Shown piece by piece: positions 23,169-31,971 of a DNA stretch of 64,000 nucleotides. The DNA lies in NCBI GenBank assembly GCA_003569145.1, contig BGOH01000008.1, positions 1 to 64,000 of the forward strand, given 5' to 3'. Source of the stretch: Clavibacter sp. Lineage in GTDB: Bacteria > Actinomycetota > Actinomycetes > Nanopelagicales > Nanopelagicaceae. The position numbers were made by a program, and so were the translations under genes. The notes below the pieces were generated by a model, which was given only the letters and a program-made list of their open reading frames with translations, did no database searches and had not been told where the DNA came from. Position 1 is the stretch's first letter, and each line of letters begins with the position of its first letter.

Positions 23169-24832
23169 CTATTTTGTTATTTTCCCCAGCCAAACGGTGC
23201 TATCAGCGGGCAGGGTGAGCGTGTCTGACTTTAACTGAGCCTGAGCAGCTGAGGAGAGGATTATCTGGCTGTTGCTCTCAAGTTTAAGTTCAAAGCTCTG
23301 GCCTGTGGTGTTGGCATAGAGGAAAAAATCATTCCCTCGGCTAAAGGCTAGAACTCCCTTGGGGGTATCAATCCAAGTAATCGCATTTGATTGCGCTATC
23401 TGGCGCGATAAAAGTTTTCTCATATGAAGCGACTTGCGATAGAGCGTTAAGTGGCTATCGGAATCTACTTGGGCTTCAACGCATTGATCTTGCCAAGTAC
23501 TTGGAATTGGCAACCAAGGTTTTGAAGTTGTGAATCCATAATTTGGTAATTGAGAACTCCATGGAATTGGAATTCGAGCGCCATCTCGACCTTTATCAAC
23601 ACCTTTCGTTCTAAAAAATACTGGATCCTGGCGATCTTTATCTGCAAGGTCGCCATCTTCCAGCCCCAGCTCTTCGCCCTGATAGATATAGATACCACCA
23701 GGAAGGCCATGAGTTAAAAGCGCCATCGCTCTTGCTCTCTGCCTTCCTAATTGCCCACCACCCAGTCTTGTTACAAGTCTTGGAGAATCATGATTTGAAA
23801 GCACCCAAGTAGGAGAGGCGCCAACTTGCCCGACTTCAGAGAGGGTTTTATTGATTGCACTTACTAGAAATTCTGAATCCCAGGGCGCGATTAGAAAGTC
23901 AAAATTAAATATCTGATGCAATTCATCACTTCTTACATAACGCATCGCTCTTGAACTGGGATGAACCCAGGCCTCGGCAACGCTCATCTTCTGGCCTTCG
24001 TAGGAGTCAAGAATTTTTCGCCAACTGCGATAAATCTCGTGAACTCCCTCTTTATCAAAAAATGGAACATCAGCAAGAAGTGATTCACGCTCAACTCTAT
24101 CCATATCACTAACATCAAGGCGAAGGGCTCTAGTCAATCCTTCTGGATCCCTATGATCTTTAAAAATATCTTCCTTAACTAATCCATGAGCGACATCTAT
24201 GCGAAATCCATCAACACCCTTATCAAGCCAAAAACGAAGCGTCTTTTCAAAATCTTTTTTTACCTCATCGTTTTCCCAATTCAAATCAGCTTGCGTGGAA
24301 TCAAACAAATGTAGATACCACTGGCCAGGTTTGCCATCTACTTCCTTAACTCTGCTCCAGGCAGGACCTCCAAATATTGAGCACCAATTATTTGGCGGGA
24401 TCTCACCACTTTCACCTCGTCCATCATAAAAATGAAAACGTGAACGCTCTAGAGATCCAGGCAGAGATTGAAGAGCTGCCTTAAACCACTGATGCTCTGT
24501 CGAGAAGTGATTTGGAACTAAATCAACGATGATTCTTAAATCAGACTTATGCGCTGCCTTTATCAAATTAACAGCATCTTCCATGCTGCCAAATCTTGGA
24601 TCAACCGCTCTTGGATCTTCAACGTCATAGCCACCATCATTATTTGGTGAGAGATAAAAAGGACTTAGCCATATTGCATCGATGCCAAGTGATTTAAGGT
24701 AAGAAAGTCGCGAAATTACGCCAACTAAATCGCCCTCACCATCCCATTAGTATCTTGAAAGGAGCGGGGGTAAACCTGATAAATCGCAGAATTTGACCAC
24801 CAATCCAATTCTTTTTGGCTATTAATTTCTAT
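23169..24832 (-). CDS. GH13 alpha-glucosidase/alpha-amylase family, frameshift ~24750, unclear start codon
   Basis: WWSNSAIYQVYPRSFQDTNG / GEGDLVGVISRLSYLKSLGIDAIWLSPFYLSPNNDGGYDVEDPRAVDPRFGS.., VDLVPNHFS, GVDGFRIDVAHG, SNHDSPRLVTR. Confidence 0.88.
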
Positions 24833-25836
24833 GCCTCCAAGCGCCTAGTCGAATTCCTTACTACCAAGGTAGTTGGAAGAGTTAGTGAATGTGATTCGCT
24901 CTTAGGAAGCTTTAATCGTTCCATAATCGACCATGCAGCCATCTCCCCCATCAGAGAGACGGGCTGCTCAATAGTTGTTAGGTCTGAAAACTCCGCCATT
25001 TCATGGCCATCAAATCCAATAATTGAAATGTCATCGGGAACCTTTAATCCATTTCTTCTAATTGCTTGTAGCGCGCCAAGTGCCATCTCATCTGATTGGC
25101 AAAATATTGCTGTTGGCCTATCTGCTCTCGCCAATAAATCATCCATCGCTCTACTTGCACCATGCATTGTGAAGTCACCAAAGACTTCACGAGTTGGCTT
25201 AAATTCCAATCCACTCTCAGCTAGAACCTGCATAAATCCCTTGCGGCGATCTTGTGGAACACTAAAACCAAATGGGTCATCGGGCCGGCCGGAGAGAAGT
25301 GCAATCTTTTTATGGCCTAAATTAACTAAGTGCTGAGTTGCTGTCCTTGCCCCTGCAACATCATCAATAGCCACGCTAGAACACTGTGCATGATGCATTC
25401 CAACAAGTGCGATTGGAATTCCAAGGCTTAACATCGAATCAAACTCTTCCTCAGTTGGTGGAAGGCTAATAACAATTAGGGCATCTACTCGACCTTTTAG
25501 CAATTGATGTTGGAATAATCGCTCGCGCCCTTTCATCTGCGAGAAGTTATAGAGCAGCAGATCAAGACCTGCTTCTCTAAGGGCTTGCTCTGCGCCATTA
25601 ATAACTTGAGCGAAATACCATCTAGAGATAAATGGAGCCACTACTCCAACTGAATTAGTCCTTCCAAATAAAGCTTTGGCAGAGCTTTGCGGGATGGGAT
25701 AACCAAGTTTCTCTGCAGCATCAAGAATTTTCTTACGAGTTTCAGGATTAACATGATTTAAACCTCGAAGAGCTCGCGAAACGGTGGCGATAGAGACTCC
25801 AGCCTCAGTTGCGACTTCCTTAATACCGGCTGCCAT
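24829..25836 (-). CDS. LacI-family transcriptional regulator
   Basis: IKEVATEAGVSIATVSRALRGLNHVNPETRKKILDAAEKLGY HTH and periplasmic-binding-like effector domain. Confidence 0.93.
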   Translation of the reverse strand: MAAGIKEVATEAGVSIATVSRALRGLNHVNPETRKKILDAAEKLGYPIPQSSAKALFGRTNSVGVVAPFISRWYFAQVINGAEQALREAGLDLLLYNFSQMKGRERLFQHQLLKGRVDALIVISLPPTEEEFDSMLSLGIPIALVGMHHAQCSSVAIDDVAGARTATQHLVNLGHKKIALLSGRPDDPFGFSVPQDRRKGFMQVLAESGLEFKPTREVFGDFTMHGASRAMDDLLARADRPTAIFCQSDEMALGALQAIRRNGLKVPDDISIIGFDGHEMAEFSDLTTIEQPVSLMGEMAAWSIMERLKLPKSESHSLTLPTTLVVRNSTRRLEA

Positions 25837-25942
25837 GAAAACCTTTCAAAGCCCTTAATGCAAAGAGCTAAATTGAGATTGTAAAACTCTGTAAGCGGCT
25901 AAAAATAGACTGTAAAACTGAAAATGGCTACCCTGCCTTCTC

Positions 25943-26571
25943 ATGGCAATCACGCTGGCGCAATCGCGAAAAATCGCCGCGGAGATCGCAAAGAAAAACC
26001 CCAGATTTAAACCCATAATCAAGCAATCCGGACCTTGCCTCTTGGTCTTAATTCAAAGAAACCCTTGGAAAGTAATTTTTCAACTCTTGCTTCATCAATT
26101 CTCTCTCAGCAATTATCTACTAAAGCTGCCGCAACAATTATTGGAAGAGTTAAGAACCTCTCTGGAGGGCGAATTTCACCGAGTGGGATTAGTCGAATAA
26201 GTAGAAGTGATTTAAGACAAGCTGGTTGCTCAACAGCAAAGGCGAGAGCTTTAGAGGAGTTAGCTCAAGCCGCCCTTAGCTCAAAGGTCTCTATGAGCTC
26301 TCTTCATCGCCTAGATGATGAAGAAATTAGAGAGCAGCTTCTGCCACTCTTTGGAATTGGAGTCTGGACTGTTGAGATGTTTTTGATGTTTCAACTAGGC
26401 AGACAGGATGTGTGGCCGGTGGGAGATCTTGGAGTCAGGCGTGGATGGGAGAAGGTTCATCGCATGAGAGGTGAGATAAAGCCAGCTGAGCTTCTTAAAT
26501 TAGGTGAAATCTATCGCCCATATCGCAGCCATTTAGCTTGGTATTGCTGGCGCGCTACTGAAATTCTCTAA
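25943..26571 (+). CDS. DNA-3-methyladenine glycosylase (HhH-GPD), frameshift ~26035
   Basis: LSQQLSTKAAATIIGRV.., LLPLFGIGVWTVEMFLMFQLGRQDVWPVGDLGVRRG. Confidence 0.85.
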
Positions 26572-27026
26572 GAGTTTTTGGGTTCAAGCGTTAGCGCCAC
26601 TGAGTTGATACACCAACGTTGATCAGTTGGAACTGCATAACCTTCACCCTCAAAGACGTGACCAAGGTGTGAACCGCAAGAAGCGCAACGAACTTCTGTT
26701 CTGATTCGCGGAGCAAGTGAGCGATCTTCCAATAGCACTACTGCATCATCACTTTTTGGGGCATAGAAAGAAGGCCAGCCGCAGCCTGAGTGGAATTTAG
26801 TCTCACTTCGAAAGAGTTCTGCGCTGCATGCTTTGCACTTATAAACGCCAATGGTTTCACTCTCATAATACTTTCCGGTAAATGCAACTTCTGTTCCAGC
26901 TTTTCGCAATACATCATAGGAGAGTGGATCGAGGCTCTTAGCTAAACTTTCATCATCTAATTGAACTGGAAATGCCTTTCCAGTCTTGGGATTGATCTTA
27001 GGAAGTTCAGATTCGCTATAAGACAT
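26568..27026 (-). CDS. msrB: Peptide-methionine (R)-S-oxide reductase
   Basis: CKACSAELFRSETKFHSGCGWPSFYAP, RTEVRCASCGSHLGHVFEG, RWCINSVAL. Confidence 0.93.
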   Translation of the reverse strand: MSYSESELPKINPKTGKAFPVQLDDESLAKSLDPLSYDVLRKAGTEVAFTGKYYESETIGVYKCKACSAELFRSETKFHSGCGWPSFYAPKSDDAVVLLEDRSLAPRIRTEVRCASCGSHLGHVFEGEGYAVPTDQRWCINSVALTLEPKNS

Positions 27027-27036
27027 TACTTTCTCC

Positions 27037-27558
27037 TTAAGCCTTCAGAGCTGGGTATGCAATCCCAGTACTTGAGTGACAGTCATATCCATTGGGATTC
27101 TTCTCTAGATATCTTTGGTGGTATTCCTCTGCCAAGAAATATTCATGTCCATCTGCGCTTTGAATCTGAGTAACAATTTCACCAAGTCCTGCGCTCTTAA
27201 GCGCATCGTTATAAACCTGACGAGTTTTTCTGGCAAGCTCTAACTGCTCAGAAGTGGTAGTAAATATTGCGCTGCGATACTGGGTTCCAATGTCTCCACC
27301 CTGCTTATTTAGTGAAGTTGGATCATGCATCACCCAGAACTCTTCAAGAAGTCTTTGATATGAAATTTGCTCTGGATCAAAAACTACCTCAACCATTTCA
27401 GCGTGATTTGTTTTTCCAGTACAGACCTGTTGATATGTTGGTGATTTAGTATTTCCACCCATATATCCAACTGAAGTTGAGATCACTCCAGATAGATTCC
27501 AGAATCTTCGCTCTGCTCCCCAGAAGCAACCAGTTGCAAAATACGCTCGTTCTTTCAT
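27037..27558 (-). CDS. msrA: Peptide-methionine (S)-S-oxide reductase
   Basis: YFATGCFWGAERRFW, VGYMGGNTKSPTYQQVCTGKTNHAEMVEV. Confidence 0.93.
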   Translation of the reverse strand: MKERAYFATGCFWGAERRFWNLSGVISTSVGYMGGNTKSPTYQQVCTGKTNHAEMVEVVFDPEQISYQRLLEEFWVMHDPTSLNKQGGDIGTQYRSAIFTTTSEQLELARKTRQVYNDALKSAGLGEIVTQIQSADGHEYFLAEEYHQRYLEKNPNGYDCHSSTGIAYPALKA

Positions 27559-27602
27559 GGGCCAATATTGGCAGAGGAATCACTGATAATCTTTTCCAAA
27601 GC

Positions 27603-27674
27603 GCCCCCGTAGCTCAGGGGATAGAGCACCGCCCTCCGGAGGCGGGTGCACAGGTTCGAATCCTGTCGGGGGCA
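27603..27674 (+). tRNA. tRNA-Arg (anticodon CCG)
   Basis: Acceptor GCCCCCG/CGGGGGC, anticodon stem-loop CCGCC-CTCCGGA-GGCGG, T-arm ACAGGTTCGAATCCTGT. Confidence 0.94.
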
Positions 27675-27900
27675 CTTGATCTAAGAAATATTCAAATTTC
27701 AATTAATTTAAGAGCTCTAGCGCTCTATCTCACTAACTTTCTGTGAAATCGCGGGGCAAGACTCTTGAGTTAAGATGTTTTAGCGGGGATAATATGGCAG
27801 TAATCGCGCCCAAATCTGGTTCGCATTACACCCAAAGACGCAAGAATGGTCAATCTCGGTTTCCCCGAACTGCCCCTTGCCTGAAGATTGATGAGGTCTT

Positions 27901-28175
27901 ATGAGCTTGGATTGGCGCCACCGCGCTGCCTGCCGCGATATTGACCCTGAACTCTTCTTTCCTGTTGGAAATACTGGGCCTGCGATTGCTCAAATTGAAG
28001 AAGCTAAAAAGTCTGTATGCCTTGCATAGTTAGACAAGATTGTTTGCAATGGGCACTTGAAAGCGGCCAAGACTCTGGAGTCTGGGGCGGGCTATCTGAG
28101 GATGAAAGACGAGCAATGAAGCGCCGTGCTGCTAGAAATCGTGCACGTTTATCTGAAAATAACTTCGAGGAGTAA
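27901..28175 (+). CDS. whiB1: WhiB1-type iron-sulfur regulator, single frameshift in an A-run at 28006-28010
   Basis: MSLDWRHRAACRDIDPELFFPVGNTGPAIAQIEEAKK / VCMPCIVRQDCLQWALESGQDSGVWGGLSEDERRAMKRRAARNRAR; next to pdtaS as in M. tuberculosis. Confidence 0.85.
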
Positions 28176-28179
28176 TTCT

Positions 28180-29657
28180 TTAACGCTCTAGCGGAAAAGA
28201 AATCTGCACCTGAGTTCCAATATCTGGCTTAATAAACTCTATTTTTCCAGCTAACTCATTCTTAGTTAGAGTCTGCACAATCTGCAAACCAAGATTTGTA
28301 TTTGATTCAAGTGAGAAGTCACTTGGAATGCCGGCTCCATTATCCACAACTGTTACAGTCATAGATTTTCCACTTCGATCAATTCTTAGCTCTACCAAAT
28401 CACCACTTTGACTCAAACCATGCTCTAAAGCATTGTGGATCAACTCTGTTAATACCAAGGCAAGAGGCGTTGCAACCATTGAAGAGATAAGGCCGAATTC
28501 ACCGACCTTCTTTATCTGGATCTCATTTGGCCTAATATTTAACTCTGATGCACCTTGAATTATCTTGGTAATAACCTCATCAAATTGCACTAAATCCTGC
28601 GCGGTAGCAGAGAGAGTCTCGTGAACCAGGGCAATTGAAACCACCCTTCTAACCGCCTCTTCAATGGCAGCGCTAGCTTTTGGATCATCAATTCGCCTTG
28701 CTTGCAGGCGAAGCAGAGCTGAAACAGTCTGCAGATTATTCTTTACTCGATGATGAATCTCTCTAATGGTGGCATCTTTACTGATTAAAGCTCTATCTTT
28801 TCTTCTTAGCTCTGTAACGTTGTGAACAAGAACTACAGCCCCAATTCGATTATCACCTTCAGTTAATGGCATTGCTAAAAGATCCAATACCCCACCACTG
28901 TTTTCAAACTCATCTCGCCTCAATTGCTTACCACTCATAGTTATTGCCAGTTCTCCTCCCGTGGATTTAGCGGTGAAGATTGGCTAACAAGAGAATCTAA
29001 AACTCGACCAAGGTTCTGCCCTTCAAGGTCTTTATCCCAACCAATTCGATTGAATGCAGATCGAGCATTTGGACTAGCAAAGAGAACTTCTCCTGCAACA
29101 TTTAGTCTTACCAAACCATCGCCAACTCTTGGAGCAGCCTCTGCCAAATAGACATTGTCCTTAACTGGAAAGTTTCCCTCAGCAATCATTCGATAGATGT
29201 GGTTAGCAATCTCGCGATAATTTAATTCCAGCCTTGACGGCGTTCTCATCGTCTCTAGATTTCTATGACGTGAAATTACTGCTATTACTCGACCAGCAAA
29301 AAAGACTGGAATGCACTCAACCTTTATCTTTATCTCTCCAACTTGCTCAGCCCTACTATCTCTAACAATCTCACCACTTGATAGCGCTTGATCAATATCT
29401 GGTCTAGAGCCCCATGCCACCTCATTGCCAATTAAGTCTTGAGCAAAAACTGTTGCTGCAGTCATAGGGCGAATTTGGGCGATAGTGCGATGTCCCTCCG
29501 GCCAACTCTTTTCATCTTTGCGCTTTGGTATCCATAAAACTAAATCTGCAAATGAGATATCTGCAAGCAATTGCCATTCAGCAGTTAATTCACCAAGACG
29601 CAATACATCATCACTGGTTAGCGAACTCTGATCTGAGAGCAGATGGCGAAAAGGCAT
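28180..29657 (-). CDS. pdtaS: PdtaS-type sensor histidine kinase (GAF-PAS-HisKA_2-HATPase), frameshift ~28955
   Basis: GAF-like N-half; IREIHHRVKNNLQTVSALLRLQARR, VDNGAGIPSDF, LGLQIVQTL. Restoring one G gives NPRGGELAITMSGKQLRR across the break. Confidence 0.85.
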
Positions 29658-29672
29658 AGGCGAAAGAGTACT

Positions 29673-30673
29673 TCAGATTATTTTATGGAGATAAATGGCT
29701 AACTCCCGTAGCGCTCGAGAAAGGCTACTGCGAGAGTTGACTTCAGACAAAGTGGCATATCGATTGCGAGCACGCTCTAAATTGCCATACTCATAGGGCA
29801 TAAAGAAGTGAGGCTTGCCGTCGATCTTGCTTCTAAAGCTTTTGCGGAAAAGGGGGCGGCTGGAGCTACTACTCTCTTTGTTGAGTAGATAAATCACATT
29901 TAGCTTTGAAGAGAACATCTTTAAAAACTCTTCGAATTGTTCTAATTGATAGAGGGCGCGGCTATCTTGATGAATTATGTAGATTAGATGAGAACAACTA
30001 CTCAGGGCCTGCATAAAAAACTTTCCTTCTGTGCGTCGATCAGATACCGCCTGGCTCATTACCGGCGCGCTTCCGACATCAATGAAAACGCTCTCATCTT
30101 CTCTAGATTCAATCTCAGCAAGTGAAGTAATACTCTGAAGGGATAGAGCGTTATTAAGAGCGCTTCGCTGATAACTCACTCTCTCCCCCACCATCTGAGA
30201 CAGACTCTGCTGGGAAAGATCTGCATCAATGAGCAACATCTGGGCTAATTTGGAGTATTCCTGGGCGGTATTTAGCGCAAGAGTTGAAATTCCAGGGGAG
30301 CCATCAGAGCCAGTAAATAAAACCCAAGAATCTCTACGGATTGAGTTCCGGTTGGGAGAGCCTCATTACTTCCTCTTAATGCCTGATTAGCTTGTTGCAA
30401 TATCTCATCACTACTAAATCTCTTATCCAAATCAAGAATAAGAATTGAAAGATTCTCATCACTTTCTCTTCTTATCTCGCGCCAATTTAATCCAAAGTCT
30501 TTATCAGAAATTATTAAGATACGAACAGCAGAGATGCTTGAAATTAACTTTAAATCAAAATCTGATGGTGATAGTAGGCGCTTTTGGAGCTGGAAGTCAT
30601 GTTTAAGCAGAACTTCAATAACTTGGTCTTCAACTTGATGAGAGCTAAGTGCGGTGATTAAATTTATTTTCAC
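29673..30673 (-). CDS. CpaE/ParA-like ATPase-fold protein, frameshift ~30330
   Basis: N-terminal ..LDLDKRFSSDEILQQANQALRGSNEALP; frame change gives RRDSWVLFTGSDGSPGISTLALNTAQEYSKLAQMLLIDADLSQQSLSQM, VFIDVGSAPVMSQ. Confidence 0.6.
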
Positions 30674-31314
30674 CGATTTCCCACCAGAATAAAGTCGTAA
30701 TTTCCCATATCCTCAATCAGGTTTGGAATTATTGGCCTTGGGACAAGAAGTGTTATTACTAAGTCCCCTCCTAGAGTATTTGCCTGGTTATCCACTTGAT
30801 CTATGACCAAATCACTTGCAATCAAGCGACTTTTATATCTACCAGATTCAAGACTTTGAGTGCGCAATTCAGATTTAGTGATTCCATAGATATCAACTCG
30901 TTGTCCACTGCCAATATCTTTTGGTACTTGAGAAAAGGCGATAGCAATCGGAACCTGCTGGAGCTGCTCATCTACTTGGCTACTTAGTGCATAAGCTGGT
31001 ATTAATTCGTCAATTCCAATGGCTCTAACCACTGAGCTTCCAATGATGGAGACTTGCCCATCGATGTAGTTTCCGGCATTACCAGGTAATAAAACTTTGC
31101 TGATAACCACATCTTCTGCCGTAATTACCTCTCCTTTGTCAAGGTCAACCGCTGCGCTCCAAACTGTGATCATCCGACTCGATGAATTGGAGATGACTAG
31201 AGCTGAGATAAATGAGGCAGCAATTAAGCATCCGCCTAAAATCGTTTTAAGATAACTACGGATAGAGAAGTTAAAGGAATTTTTCTGAAGCTTATTGGTA
31301 TTTTTCATTGGCAA
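30670..31314 (-). CDS. SAF-domain (CpaB/RcpC-like) membrane-anchored protein
   Basis: N-terminal TM, VWSAAVDLDKGEVITAEDVVISKVLLPGNAGNYI, PKDIGSGQRVDIYGI. Confidence 0.7.
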   Translation of the reverse strand: MPMKNTNKLQKNSFNFSIRSYLKTILGGCLIAASFISALVISNSSSRMITVWSAAVDLDKGEVITAEDVVISKVLLPGNAGNYIDGQVSIIGSSVVRAIGIDELIPAYALSSQVDEQLQQVPIAIAFSQVPKDIGSGQRVDIYGITKSELRTQSLESGRYKSRLIASDLVIDQVDNQANTLGGDLVITLLVPRPIIPNLIEDMGNYDFILVGNR

Positions 31315-31442
31315 TGAATACCTAATTTCTTGCTCTCTGAGCTTCTACGTCCACAACTAAAACTCAGGTATTAACAAGCTGTGGACAATTCCTCATCCTT
31401 TTAGATGATAGTTATTTCGCATTTAATAACCATGCTCTATCT

Positions 31443-31967
31443 ATGAAAAATGAAGCAGAAATAAGAAGTAAAGGATTTGATCTTTCTGATTATGACTTAT
31501 TGGATCATCCGGCATTAGAGCTATTTGAGCAAAATAGCTTTTATTCAACTCCTCTTTTTGGAAGAGACGTAAGCCAGGAAAGCAATAAGCTCTATCTAAT
31601 TCCAACTAGCCATGGCGAGAACTATGAAGCAGATTTTGCTCCCACTCCTTCTTCTCTTGCAGAACTTCCCAATGCCACGCGCTGGACTCTGACTTATCTA
31701 ATTACCGCTCTTGAGATTATGGCTGCAAGGCGCCCAGCCTCTCAGGTTGCTCGCACTACACACCGCTACACCTATAACTCACTACTTACTCAAGTAGGAA
31801 GCTTGAAGGAGGTTCCCAAGATCAAAAGTGTTAGAAGAAGCCAGCCAATAGTTGGAGTCGTTGAACTAAACGCAACATTGATTTTCAAAGAGAGAATTAG
31901 AGCTCTCGTTGCGCGCTTTGAAGGGGTCGATCACAAATGGCTCTGTACTGAGTTAAGCCTTATATAG
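31443..31967 (+). CDS. Rv3235-family protein (unknown function)
   Basis: Position beside secA as in mycobacteria; C-terminal half RRPASQVARTTHRYTYNSLLTQVG..VVELNATLIFKERIRALVARFEG. Confidence 0.55.
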   Translation: MKNEAEIRSKGFDLSDYDLLDHPALELFEQNSFYSTPLFGRDVSQESNKLYLIPTSHGENYEADFAPTPSSLAELPNATRWTLTYLITALEIMAARRPASQVARTTHRYTYNSLLTQVGSLKEVPKIKSVRRSQPIVGVVELNATLIFKERIRALVARFEGVDHKWLCTELSLI

Positions 31968-31971
31968 AAAG

